Of a stretch of DNA of 64,000 nt, positions 22,398-33,950 are shown piece after piece. The position numbers and the translations under genes are program-made. The DNA comes from Ditylenchus dipsaci (lineage: Eukaryota > Nematoda > Chromadorea > Rhabditida > Anguinidae): positions 186,001 through 250,000 of the forward strand of contig SADC01000842.1 in NCBI GenBank assembly GCA_004194705.1, in the 5' to 3' direction. The first letter of the stretch is position 1, and the number at the start of each line of letters is the position of its first letter. Below the pieces are notes generated by a model, which was not told where the DNA came from, did no database searches, and was given only the letters and a program-made list of their open reading frames with translations.

Positions 22398-25300
22398 TGC
22401 ATTGCTTACATGTGTTTTGCTTGGCATAATTTTAAATAGCCTTCTAATTTGGCTAGTAAAAACAAGAACTGCCAAAGAAATGAAAATTATGGACAAATAC
22501 TGCTTCAGACTTGTGCTAATAACATTTGTATGCTCATACTTACTGCAATTGTGCAGCCGGTTAGAAATATACTTTTTTTCTATTGTTCTCGTATATAAAA
22601 ATGTTTAGATGTTCCTAGTGCTTGATGGCCAAATTATGGTTGTGCACATTGCATCTATTTTGTCGCTAAAACAGCCCTATAGTTTTGTGTTTACATCTTT
22701 ATGGTTTTTCTGTTTCAATTGTTCAATAACATCTAATATCATACAATTTATATTCCGCTATATGGTTATTTGTAGGCAAGTTTTTGTTGGACTTCACCAA
22801 CCTTAATTTTAGTTAAAGGAGACGGATTAGCTACTTAGGTTTCAAAATTTGCCTCCGTGGCGCAGTGGGTAAGAGTTTGTGTTTTTCGGCCCAAAATCGT
22901 GCTCAGGTTCGATCCCGCGTGGTGGCACGCTATTAATTTGGGTTGCATAACCAATGTATAGGGATAATCTGACTTTTTTAGCGCCAGATTTGGAATCAGC
23001 GATCCCGATAACTCCTAGACATTGGTCAAGAAGCCCAACATTAATAGCGCGTGACACCACGTGGGATTGAACCTGTGCACAATTTTGGGTCGATTAAACA
23101 GAAACGCTTACCAACTGCGCCATCAAGAGCACTTTTTCAAAGTTAAGTAGCTTTTGCGCCTCTTATAAAAGAGAAAGTGAAGGGCACGAATAAAAATCTG
23201 CCTAAAAATCAAAAAGAGAATTTTCGGAATTTTGAATCCAATTCAACCCTTTTCAATTCAAATTCAATAAGTGAAGAGGATTTTCGTAAAAGCCTTTGTA
23301 ATCCTCAAACACCAATTTCATTAATTTAGACGAAAAAGCTTTACTATTACAAGCTATTTTGTTATGCTTTTATGCAGCTTTATATTCCTAACAATTGGTC
23401 ATGCATTCTCCTACCTGTCTTCTTACAAAAACAACGGCTATGAGCAAAATTAAATATGGTAATAAGAGACCTATATGAATATCAGCACATCCAAATCAGC
23501 ATCTTGACTAGTTTTGAAGATAAAAATTTAAATTACTGTGTGTTATTCTAGCACTTAATGGAATGGCCGGCTACTTTATTATTGTGTTCTGCGCAAATAA
23601 AATTGGAGAGCTTATAAGCACACAAACTGCTTTTGGTAACAAAGACAGAGGCAAGCTGGCCATTAATAAGCAAATCACTTATACTTTAATATCTCAGGTT
23701 TGAAACTTTAAAAAAAAATAATTAGAAATGGCACAGTTTAGCTAAAAAAATTGACGAAGCTATTACTTGGATAATTTTGATGTTAATTTTTTTAACTCTG
23801 ATTAAAATTGTTACGGTGTATTCATAAAATGATCTTTACTTTTTTTAACCTGTTAATTTACCAGATATTTATTGTCAAAAAACCAACCACTGGATACACT
23901 GTCTATTTAATAGGAAGAACAAACCCGTTATTATTTTTTCTATAAATAGTAATTTTTGAGAATTATTTATTTTAGGTCAGTCTGTTTTGTGAGCCATATT
24001 TTTGACATATCAAGTTCCAACAGCCTTAGCCCGTTTTTTCAATCAACTTTGAACAAAAGATAGCCTTTTTCGCTCCCAGAAAAAGTTTTTTAGAATGAGT
24101 CTAATTGTTTCTGGTTGATCATCAAAAATTTGGACAATGAGCAAAAGTTGGAAAAGTTTGCATTGTGCCAAACCATAAAATTTTGTGTCCAAAAGTGGTT
24201 TACAGTCGACTCTCGATTTAAGGACACCCCAAAAGTTCGTTCCCCAGCTGGGTCCGACACCTTTTTAGCTCGATTTTCGAAGCTTTTTTAAAATTCTGTT
24301 TTGACAGTCTGGTCGCAAATATCGCAAGGATGTCGATTTTGCCGATCGTTTTTCAAAATTCGAAATTTTTTCTTCTAAAAAGCAAACCCTCGATTTAAAG
24401 GCCTGACCTCTTCCTACTCGGTGGTCCCGCCAATTCAAAAATTTTCCCTTGATCATTGGACTTCTGTACGGATTTTTCCGCTAGGTTTCTAACAAAACTA
24501 AGCTTAAAATTTGATTTCAGGCCTAGTTTTGTTAGAAACGTGGCGGAAAAATCCGTACAAAAGTCCAATGATCGAGGGAAAATTTTTGAATTGCGGGGGA
24601 CCACCGAGTAGGAAGAGGTCAGGCCCTTTAAGGACAGGGATTTTATAAAAGCCCGTCCTTAAATCGAGGTTTTGTTTTTTAGAAGAAAAAGTTTCTGGAT
24701 TTTGAAAAAAGGATAGGCAAAATCGACATCCTTGCGATATTTGCGACCAGACTGTCAAAACAGAATTTTAAAAAAGCTTTGAAAATCGAGCTAAAAAAAG
24801 TGTCGGACCAGCTGGGAACGAACTTTTGGGGTGTCCTTAAATCGAGAGTCGACTGTATTTTATATTTTTGTCCCGCGCAATCAGATGAACAAAAGGGCTG
24901 TACCCCGAAATTTAAGCGGCGATTTGCTAAGTGGTCGATTTGCTAAGCGGTCGTTTTGCTAAGAAAAAAATTTAGGCGCGAATTTGCTAAGAATTCACAA
25001 TTTAAGCGCCAATTGCTAAATGGTCGTTTTGCTAAGATTTTTTTTGCTAAGTAGTTGTTATGATAAAGATCTTGTTTGTTAAGCTACATCTTCTTCAGTT
25101 CGGCTTAATTTCGGGATACACACCTAAAAACCCAAACGATTAAATCCAAAATAATGTTCTAAAAATGGTTTAATTTGCGTTTGGGTGAATTTACCCCTAC
25201 TCTGGAGTTACCTGGATATAAACCTGTCCAGGTGGTAGCCACCCCAGGTTTGGAGTTGGGTAGGTAAAATCGCACTTTTAGTCTTAACAAGCCGAATTCT

Positions 25301-27122
25301 CACACAATTTTAAGTAAGAAAAAATGGTTTATTTTTTATTATAAAGAAATTTTAATTTTGTAGGCCATCCAAGTGGACATCCACCTGACCAGGATTTAAC
25401 CACCACACGTTTTGGGGTTGCGTGGGTGAAATATTGATTTTTGTCCTGACAACCTAACCTAACACATAGTTTAAGTTAGAAAAAATGAGTATAATTAAGA
25501 AGAATTTTAATGGGAGGAAATAGATATAGAAACCCGGAGAAAGAAAGGGAAAGAGAAGAAAAAGTAGAATAAGAAGGTCTTTGACACAAAAACAACTACA
25601 AAGTGCCTTATTAAAAAAATTTACCAAATATGCCTTTACCAAAAAATTTTTACCAAATGTGCCTTTTACCAAATATTTCTTTACCTTTTTCGGTACAGCC
25701 CCCCCCCCCCCCCAACAGCCCCGTACAGCCCCCAAAATACAATGCGCGAAATGAAAATTTCAGTGAAAATGAAAAATTGAAAAATGCTTAGTCTGTTTGA
25801 AAAGTGGAAATTTTCACATTTCATTTTCACTTTTCATTTTCAATTTTTCGATAGTCAGCTTCAGAATTTTCATTTTCAATTTTTCATTTTCATTTTTTCA
25901 ATTTTTCATGAAAATTTTCATTTTTCAATAGTCTGCTAGGCCCTGGTCTTAATAAGCCCAATTTCTCACAAATTTTTTAGTTTAGAAAATGGATTTTTTT
26001 TATTTAAATTACCTTTTTATTTTTAGGCCATCCAGGTGGGCATCCACCTGGTCAGGTGATACCTACACCAGGTATTGAAGTTGGGTGTGTAAAATCGCAA
26101 CTTTGGGTTTGACAAACCCAATTCCCCACACAATTTTAAGTTAGAAAAAATGGCCTATTTTTTATTTTTAAGAAATTTTAATCTTTCAGGTTTGGATTTG
26201 GTTGGGTATTTAGGGTGGTTTTAGGGTACTTGAGGTGGTTTAGAATGGTTTGTGGTAGTTTTGGACACAATCTGAAAATATCAATTTAGATCCTAGATCC
26301 CATATTCAAATCAGTAAAAAACAAAAAAAAATAGCCGTAAAATGACCGTCGGAAAAATCTCTAATCCCTACCAGAACATTGAGAAAAAGGAAAAGTACAA
26401 AAAGGCAGAAAAGTTCTTAACAAATCGGGATTTAAGAAAAGAATGCCTAGCAAATATATTCTTAGCAAATGGGCGCCTTAACAAAAAATTCTTAGCAATT
26501 TGTCGCTTAGCAAAAAAAATTCTTGGCAAAACGACCGCTTAGCAAATCGACCACTTAGCAAAATGCCGCTTAAATTTCAGGGTACAGCCGAACAAAAGTA
26601 GTATTAAACATTTTCTAGAATAATGGCATGGCTTTGAGAAAAGCATCTTTTTGAATAAAGGTCGCCAAAACTCGAAGTGATAATTTTCGGAAAACTTTTG
26701 GTTTTGAGTTCTTTTGACAAGTTTTTTTAGTAGATTCACGTTCAGCATGGTCGATTTACTTTTAAAAGTGTTGAAAAGTGTTTAAAAGGGTTAAAAGTGC
26801 TCTGCAAAAAAACTCGCTGCCCACCGTGCCTACATTAAACAGGCCAGAAATCTCTTTTAAAACGATTATGGGAAATGCCAGTTATTTTATAGACATTGTC
26901 AATTGTCAAAAATGGAAAAAATAATAAATAAATAAATTTTAGTCAATAATTCCTACGTTAGCCATTTTACTAATGGCATGCAGTATGGTAGCATGCATTG
27001 GATTTAGTGACTCTACATCGCCTGGTTTGCTATCCTGTACTTTTCTGCCGCTTTATTGTATAGCAGTGCTGAATCCACTTTCCACAATTATTGTTGTCAA
27101 GTCTATAGAAACATGTTACTAA
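22398..27122 (+). CDS. Nematode serpentine (Srd/Str-like) chemoreceptor, 5' end incomplete
   Basis: Seven-helix receptor of the nematode chemosensory type. Exons: 22398-22559, 22609-22775, 23340-23458, 23552-23697, 26943-27122 (TAA). The first exon gives TM1 and an intracellular loop (LLGIILNSLLIWLVKTRTAK, then YLLQLC). Exon 2 has the signature LDGQIMVVHI and FRYMVICR at the end of TM3. Exon 3 is TM4 (SYFVMLLCSFIFLTIGHAFS). Exon 4 is TM5 plus ICL3 (AGYFIIVFCANKI, KLAINKQITYTLISQ). Exon 5 is TM6-TM7, ending in the NPLSTIIVVKS motif typical of these receptors. The intron after exon 2 appears to start with GCAAGT. Exons 1-2 and the end of exon 3 need one or two missing bases. The first exon lacks an ATG, so a short upstream exon is missing. 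The last intron is 3.2 kb and full of transposons. Confidence 0.75.
22849..23137. repeat. Inverted pair of tRNA-like heads (element copy 2)
   Basis: Left head: TGGCGCAGTGGGTAAGAG (A box) and GGTTCGATCCCGCGTGGTGG (B box) about 40 bp apart. Right head is the reverse: on the minus strand TGGCGCAGTTGGTAAGCG and GGTTCAATCCCACGTGGTG. They face each other across about 100 bp. Both conserve the anticodon-region words GTGTTTTTCGGCCCAAAA and TCTGTTTAATCGACCCAAAA. It lies in the intron between receptor exons 2 and 3. Confidence 0.75.
24203..24855. mobile_element. Long pogo-like palindrome (foldback)
   Basis: 653 bp between TA and TA. Ends are CAGTCGACTCTCGATTTAAG and its mirror, and the whole sequence folds on itself around about 24525. 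Arms share AACGAACTTTTGGGGTGTCC, the GTCGGACC...CTTTTTTAGCTCGATTTTC core, and inner TCCGTACAAAAGTCCAATGA. CAGT ends with TA duplication are typical of pogo-type Tc1/mariner relatives. It has no coding capacity and sits in the last receptor intron. Confidence 0.85.
24896..26589. mobile_element. 1.7 kb GGCTGTACC-ended element with 9-bp duplication
   Basis: The flanks GAACAAAAG (24887-24895) and GAACAAAAG (26590-26598) are identical. Ends are GGCTGTACCCCGAAATTTAA and its near-perfect mirror. Each terminal 100-150 bp repeats TTTGCTAAG and close variants about eight to ten times. The middle holds three related units with CATCCACCTG and AAATCGCAACTTT words (about 25195-25300, 25360-25470, 26030-26180). 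It also has a poly-C run at 25699-25713 next to a third GGCTGTACC-type end in reverse. No transposase is visible. Ends starting GG with an 8-9 bp duplication suit Merlin (IS1016) best, and MULE is an alternative. It sits in the last receptor intron. Confidence 0.8.
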
Positions 27123-27515
27123 TAGAACAACAACTCTAAATTTGAGCTCTAAGACACACAATCTTTCTGTAACAAATTACTAATCTTTTGTGAACAATTT
27201 TTAGCTAATAAAAATGTTTTTAGTAGTTTTATGATATATATTTATCCACCTGTATGACCTGTAAAGGTAATTCGTACTCAGCATATAAAACTGTATGCAG
27301 GAAGAAAAGTCGTGAAAGTCGTGATTTAAATGAATTGCGATTTATATAAATATTTAAAGGGGTATGCTAGATGCCGATGGGAGTATTTTGAAAAGAGGGA
27401 CCAGTAAAATTAAAACGAGAATTAAACACAGCATGTCAAATCGGCGAAAATCGGAAATAGGAGTTTTCGTGGCAAGACCCTAAATTACCAAGATATACGA
27501 CGAATTAGGCAAAGA

Positions 27516-28350
27516 AGAATAACGATTTTTTAACTTTCTTTATTGTTTTTACACCAATTTTTTGTGATATTACAGCAAATTTGAGCTTAAATGAGAGCCG
27601 AGATTCATCGCTACAAGCTGAGAAGTGAAATTAATGTTGCTACGTGGATACGTTGCTACGTGACACGCAAAATAACATGGGTTGAATTTTCTCCTTTTTA
27701 CAGCTTTTAGTTTTCATCGTGAAATTTTCTCAATTTTTCGCTTGTTATGAAAAAAATCCAACAACTTTGTAGAGCAAGCTTGAAACTGGATCATAACAAA
27801 ATTTGAAATTCTGTGCCGACCGAAGTTTTTCCTGATTTGTAGGGTCGGAAAATTACCCGGGTTTTAGAACTGCCTTTTTCCTCACCTTTCAAATTTTTAC
27901 CATTCTTAGTTTTAGGCTTAAAAAAGCTGAAACTTCAAACTTTCTTTTACAGCTTAAAACTAAGAATGGTGAAAATTTAAAACGTGAGTAAAAAGGCAGT
28001 TATATAACTGGGGTAATTTTCCGACTGCGAAAATCAGGAAAAACTTTGGCCCGCACGGAATTTCAAACTTTGTTATGACCCAGTCTCGCTATAAGTTGCA
28101 CCGGATAGCCCAAAGCTTGTTCTACAAAGTTGTTGGATTTAATTTTAAAACAAGCGAAATATTAAAAAAATTCACTATGCAAACTAAAAGCTGTAAAAAG
28201 GAGGAAATTCAACTCATGTTATTTTGCGTGTCTCAACTCCGAAAACCCACGTAGCAACACTAATTTCACTTCTCAGTTTGTAGCACTGAATCTCAGCTTT
28301 TACTCAAGCCCAAACTTGCAACAAAGAAAGTTAAAATTGGCTTATTCTCC
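27516..28350. repeat. About 830-bp palindrome
   Basis: Left and right halves mirror each other around about 27933, with matching blocks through the whole length. Examples are AACTTTCTTTRTTG, GAAGTGAAATTARTGTTGCT, AAATAACATGGGTTGAATT, and the inner TTACCATTCTTAGTTTTAGG. The arms have diverged by small indels and substitutions. No open frame spans it. It lies between the 3' ends of the receptor and the F-box gene. Confidence 0.85.
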
Positions 28351-28491
28351 TAAAAAACTTTTTAAAAAGTATGAAAATTGTGAAAAACACTACCATATAA
28401 CCTGTATTAGTAGGCTTTTAAATTATATTTGTGAAACTGCACATTTTAGCAAATATTTAAAAAAGTAAAAGAAAGTAAAAAAATCTATGAT

Positions 28492-31400
28492 TTAAGAGTT
28501 ACGAGCGTTTGAGTATAAATGTATCAGAGTCTCCATAAAAATATTTATAAGGGCATCATAATGGTCATCACATTCAGGCTCGCCATTCACTTCATCTAAT
28601 CTAAGGAGCTCGCCAGTGGTGCTATTGTGTAGTTGGAATTGAACCAAAGCTTCCAGTCCTACCTTCACAGTGTTATCCTCACGGGTGAAAGTGCGGAAGC
28701 CTCGATTTTTCAAGATAATGAGCAGTTTGAATGGGTGTGCACTATTAGTTGCTTTAAAAATCTAGACAGAAAAAATTATATTTTAAAAATGTTTATACCA
28801 CAAAGCAATATTGTTTGACACTTTGATATTACCGATAATTCAAAATTAACCATTTTTAAGGGCTGGATAACCGATAAATAATAATTTTTTTAATACTCTA
28901 CGAATTGCGTGCAAAATAGATCCGGATCAAAAAATAAAAAAAAAACTTACAAGGGAACCGTTCGAACTGTACGATCGAATTCGCAAATTCTGTTTTTACC
29001 ATCGTGTTCAGCGTAGCCGATTTGTTTAGTGTAGCCGGAGTTCTTCTCCCCAACAGCCACAAAAATGAGAAGTTTGGGTCAAAGAAAACTAAAAAACACG
29101 AAAAATTCACCTTGGTCCCTTTGTTGTTTATCAAATTTTAGTCAATTTTTTTATTGATTTTTTTATTCTTTTCTCAATGCATAGTGATTTTTAACTTCAG
29201 CTACCTGAGAAAAGATGAAAGAAGCGCGAAGAATCAAGTTCTCGAGAAGTTAGCGCAAATTCGACAGTCCAATCCATCAGCAGAGGATCTAATATTCGTA
29301 AACAAAATTGATGGTCAGTTGTTCTATTAGAAAAATGAAAAGATTTCTTTGGTATGCTTGTAGATTTTATAAACAATGGATGTCGCGATGATCAAGCGCG
29401 TTTTGAGCTCGACTTTGCTAATTTTGTTCGCTATGCCTGGTTTGCTTCCGGCTATGAAATGGAACGCCAGAAGAGTTTCGGACGCCTCCTCAATATTACT
29501 TTCAAGATTATCCGCCAACTCCAAATGCAATTGTGGCAAAATATGTTTTGTTCGTTGTGCACACTGTGCATCATTCCTTTGTTTTCAACACTTTGTCGTT
29601 AATTATCATTGTTGTGATGAAATTTGAGTATTGATAAAAGTTTTTTCAATAATTATAACGAAAAGAATAAAAAAATCAATAAAAAAAATTGACTAAAATT
29701 TTGATAAACAACAAGAGGGACCAAGGTGAATTTTTCGTGTTTTTAGTTTTCTTTGACCCAAACTTCTCATTTTTGTGGCTGTTGGGAGAAGAACTCCGGC
29801 TACACTATACAAATCGGCTACGCTGAACACGATGGTAAAAACAGAATTTGCGAATTTGATCGTACAGTTCGAACGGTTCCCTTGTTAGTAAAGTGGTCTT
29901 TTTCTACTTCAATCAAAAGGTTAGAAAATAAAATAATCTTGACAAATGGCGTGAAAATTCGGTCTCAAAGTCTCTTTAAACATCTTTAAGATGTTTAAAG
30001 TTTCGAAAACTATGTATGAAATTAAGAAAGGATACTGCTTTCAAAATATTTAAAATAAGGTACGACTTTCTGTTTTGAAGTGCCATAAAATATTGAATTA
30101 GGCTGTAGCGTAAAACCTACCTCTTGGCACATATCGATCAATGAGTTAGCTTTTTCACTACACTCTCTTTTTTTTCGTTGAGTCCATATGACGACCAGCT
30201 TGCTTTGTCTGTGTGGTGGGATGGCATGCAAAAAGCCACTAAGTCTTCTACTTTCAAGCAGTTACTCTCTTCTGTCAATTCTAAGAGATTGCACTCATAC
30301 AGCACTACATACCTATTCAGGCATAGAAGCTCTAAAGGACGAACGGAGAAGTCCAGTTGCAGGGAATCACAGAGGAGGATGTCAGAGCAGGACAGCAGAT
30401 CTCGCACAAGGTCGTTTCTGGACTGGCTGCTCTTCCAAGTACCACAAAGGCGTAGGAGTGTTGGACGTCGTGACGCCAAATAGGAGCAATACTGCGCAGC
30501 ATATTTTTCCTCTCCTCATCAAATTTATCAGCAGCAATATCGATGCTTGTAAAGCCAACCTAAACAGTTATCAGATATGAGGTGAGCCAAAAAATCCTAA
30601 ATTTCATTAAAGGACCGGTTTTTTTAATCAAGTTTTTGAATTCGCGGGGGACAGCTCTTTTATTGCAAAAATATATTTCGAATTTTTTTCTTTACGATTA
30701 AAATTTGTTCAAAATTAAGAACCATTTAGTAGTCGTGCCCAACGTTGAATGACAATGCCAGATCGGACGACTCAGCCGACTCCCATTGAGCTATAACCTT
30801 TTATTGGTAACTGTTGATTCGCCTCATCTAATTCATAGAATTTAAATTTTAGATACAAATAAAAAATAATTTGCAAAAATATTTTCCGCATTTTCGGCTG
30901 TCCCCCGCCAATCCAAAACTCTAAATTGCCATTGACATCAACTGCGATGGTCCTTTAAATGTTTTCTCTAGGCTAAGCTATAGATCTCCAAGTTGTGGTG
31001 TGGGTTTATATGAGGGTGTGGGTCTATTAGAGAGAAGACGGTAAAAAATTATTTTTCAATATGGAAGTAAGCTAAAACTATATTTAAAATATTTTTTTAG
31101 ATTGAGCGATTTAATATAGAGGATCTAAACATCACTTATTGAAGCAAATTGAGGTGTGATGTAAACGGCTTACCGTATAACCTTTACCGATGCCCCATGG
31201 GGAATTAATTTCAACTCCTGAAAAAATTTTGAAATCGGAATTTTGAAAAAATGGCCATAACACTGAAATTCTAGTTAAAAAAATGAGGGGATTATAATAA
31301 AGGGGTTTAATAAAGATTATATGGTAGTCTCGAAATGCTACCTTGATAGTCTTTAACAACTGAGGAGTCATAATGGCCACAACATGAGCAAGGTCTATGG

Positions 31401-31704
31401 ATCCAACAGATTCGTTCCAGTTGAGAGCATGATCGGCTATCGGACGAGAAACACCTCTCTCGTTACTTCCATACTTCAACAGGAACTCTTTGCAAATGTA
31501 TGAGCTAGGAGCCACCATCAAGTAATGCGTTTCTTCGAATGCTGTAGTTAGTTGCTCGAAGAACCTGTAGGGAGCGCTGGAGAAGTGCTTCTGAATAAGA
31601 TTATAGAAATCGTGGGATACTATGCACAAGAACTCCAATTCTTGTCGGTTGAGAAAGCAAAATATATTGTACAACAATTCATTGCTGTAGCAGTACTGCT
31701 CCAT
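28492..31704 (-). CDS. Nematode-type F-box protein, exons uncertain in the middle
   Basis: First exon 31342-31704 (ATG just after an AATTTAG acceptor-like site, so possibly trans-spliced). It encodes an N-terminal F-box-like helix set: ELLYNIFCFLNRQELEFLCI, SHDFYNLIQKHFSSAPYRF. The 'L-N-R-.-.-L..L..V-S..F...I' pattern with SAPYR is common in nematode F-box families. Second exon 30121-30559 (VGFTSIDIAADKFDEERKNM, later LSCSDILLCDSLQLDF, DLVAFCMPSHHTDKAS, SEKANSLIDMCQE) contains two frame shifts. A middle exon is possible at 28951-29088. The last exon is 28492-28761 (KLLIILKNRGFRTFTREDNT, ELLRLDEVNGEPECDDHYDA, TAA). The role would be substrate adaptor of an SCF ubiquitin ligase, by family only. 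Confidence 0.6.
28951..29890. repeat. Inverted duplication of an exon-bearing segment
   Basis: Arms about 28951-29185 and about 29660-29890 are reverse complements at roughly 95 percent by eye, with a 480-bp spacer. Each arm contains the same exon-like unit behind a TTTTTAG acceptor. In the right arm (plus strand) it is open (SGYTIQIGYAEHDGKNR). In the left arm (minus strand) a GGGG instead of GGG shifts the frame. The left arm has a GTAAGT-type donor and the right arm GTTAGT. Confidence 0.8.
29216..29625 (+). pseudogene. Coding-like fragment between the inverted arms
   Basis: Two exon-like pieces, 29216-29312 and 29362-29625, joined by a plausible GT-AG intron of about 49 bp. They read KNQVLEKLAQIRQSNPSAED then GCRDDQARFELDFANFVRYA and ASGYEMERQKSFGRLLN, after which similarity to any one frame is lost. 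Another frame at the end is Cys/His-rich (CNCGKICFVRCAHCASFLC). No family is recognised. I call it a fragment because no start is visible and the best frame changes. Confidence 0.3.
31178..31326. mobile_element. CCGTATTT-family MITE, short diverged copy
   Basis: Begins TACCGTATAACCTTTACCGA and ends TAATAAAGATTATATGGTA. Shorter than other copies, with the core reduced to TTTTGAAATCGGAATTTTG. It lies in the first intron of the F-box gene. A further right-end fragment lies near 30995-31042. Confidence 0.6.
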
Positions 31705-31734
31705 AATGCTTGAGCTAAATTTTTTATTACTCAC

Positions 31735-33702
31735 ACAAAAATTGAGAAGACACAGAAAACACGACAGCAGAAAAGAAGATTTGCGTATTTTTATGTCGTT
31801 TTAATTTTTTTAAAAAAAATTGCTGATCTTATATTGGTGTTCCCGATACAACTTTAATTTTGCACAAGTCTTGCCACACCTGGTTGCCAATAAAATATGG
31901 TTCCAAGACGAAATTTGAAAAATGCATTTTTACGACATTTTTTCCTTTAAGACAGGGTAACCAATGATGTAAATACAGTAAGTTAAAATTTTTATAATAA
32001 TTTTAAACACTTCAAAATTTATAAGCTCCATGCATGTGAGTCGCATAAATGTTGATAGACAAAAATTTATTTTTAATTAGCTTTAGCTTTAATATCAGGT
32101 TAGGCGCTTAGCCCAGAAGTTAAACTTCATTTTTATAATAAAATTATTTAAAAATCAACAGCTTGGAATAAGTTATCTCCTATTCCAGCATTTTCCAAAT
32201 GCAGCCCAAAGCTGATGACTTAGCAGTAAAACATATTTACATGTAAAAACAAAAACAGATGTTCAGCAAAAGTTGATGTTTGTTTTAACAAATGTATATT
32301 TTTAAATATGGTTAAACTTTTGTAAAAGTAATCGGCAAAAAATGCAACAATCTTAGTACAGATCTGTACAATTGAGCTTCCCAAATAAACAAGTGATTTA
32401 CCCCTCCCAATAATCTAACCTACCCAAATCGCTGTAACTACCCTTTGGAACAACAAGTTTAGGCTCAGCACTTAGGCTTGGGGTAGGCCAGCGTAGAGAA
32501 TTTGTGGCTAATAACTGTGTTACGCATTTTTTCTGGGTCTGGGACATATATTTGCGTACTTTTTACTTAAGTTGAAAATGGGTAAATCGTTGGGAGGGGT
32601 ATTATATACTAGGGTTGATTTTTCTATGTGTTGTGTAGGACGCTAGGCAAACAAAGACTTAATTCAGCTAGGCTCTCATCTAACAAATAATGAATTTTCC
32701 CTTAGTCTCCCTGCCCTTTTTTAGCACTATCTGTAAAAACATTTGTACTTTTTCAGAACCCCAAAATGTTTATAATTTTTAATTTTTACGCCAAAAACTT
32801 TTTTTCATCTTAAATGACAATAAGCACCCACGCCATAAAATTATTATTTTTCCTTAAAAAGTAGTCAAATGCACTTTTTCGGAAAATGTGTTTTTTCAAA
32901 AATTCTGAGATCGTAGCCCTGCTTTTGTAATTTTTAGGCTTAGACAAGAGTTGGTTAGTGTCTTGGGTTGATTTAAACATGACTCTACAGACTAAAAGTC
33001 CCAAAAATAACTGTAATAACAAGACAAACCACTTTTGTAGTGTTTGTAGTGTCTTTCTCTCATTTGAGGAAGTGCCAATGCATAATAAAAATAATTTTAT
33101 CTTACTTTTTTGAATCACAGAATAAAATCATTGAATCATATAAAGGAAGGTGGTGGCTACAAAGACTAGGCTGTTTTCATTCACACAAAGTTGGAAAGAT
33201 GGCAAACAAAGACTAAATTTTACAACAAAATAATAGAAAGAAATTATTTTCTCAGATCATATTTATTCTAACTCAAACAAGTGTGTGATTAAGAAGATGG
33301 AGAAAGTATCCAGCTTGATTTAAAAATACACACAGGAATTTTATGAGTTTAAAAAAAGAAAAAGCTCAAGAGCCATAGTTTTTAAATTTACAACTTTTAG
33401 AGCATGACCGGTATTTCGAAAACTATTGAATGGATTAGATGAGCTTTGAATTAGTAATTTACAAACAGAACAACATTACAAATACGGCTCGCTTACAATA
33501 TTTTTGACAACTTGATACATCTTTAACTCAAAATCATGCTATCTAGATCGAAGTGTAAACCGAGTGGCGCCAAAAATTTGAAAAAATTCCTGCAAAACGT
33601 TTTTCGTTGTTTTTGCAATAACCGGGTCCTGTTCATCTACACTTTTGTTTTCATAGGAAAAAGCGAATATTGAACGAATTTAAGTTGAATTAGCATGTTG
33701 AC
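31735..33702. other. Intergenic, no gene recognised
   Basis: Upstream flank of the F-box gene on the minus strand. It is AT-rich, has no palindrome or TIR that I can define, and contains only short unconvincing frames (for example 32810-33118 minus). It may hold the F-box promoter next to 31735. Confidence 0.35.
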
Positions 33703-33950
33703 TACCGTATTTTCTCTATTAAACGGGCCCTCTCTAATAAACGGGCCCCTCGACTTTGAGGACTTATATCTGAGCCCAGAGTAAACATTTTGCAAAACTG
33801 TTTTTTGTTGTTTTTAACTCCCACGAGCTCTACTGATTTCATTTTTTAGATTTTGATTGAGCACCCAAAATCTTGAAATTGACATCAAATTTTTCCGATT
33901 TTTGAGGGTTGAAAAATAAACGGGCTGGCCCGTTTAATAGAGAATATCAT
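33703..33950. mobile_element. CCGTATTT-family MITE, copy 3
   Basis: Begins CCGTATTTTCTCTATTAAAC and ends GTTTAATAGAGAATATCA. The core carries CCCACGAGCTCTACTGATTT and CTCTAATAAACGGGCCCCTC. The orientation of the core is opposite to copies 1 and 2. Confidence 0.8.

Noticed and set aside
22842..23060. A functional tRNA gene
   Set aside because: A and B boxes are present but the anticodon arm does not fold and the acceptor stem mismatches. The inverted second head and another copy at 4236 show that it is a repeat.
24265..24758. Overlapping minus-strand open frames
   Set aside because: They lie inside the pogo-like palindrome and read its arms. They have no transposase motifs.
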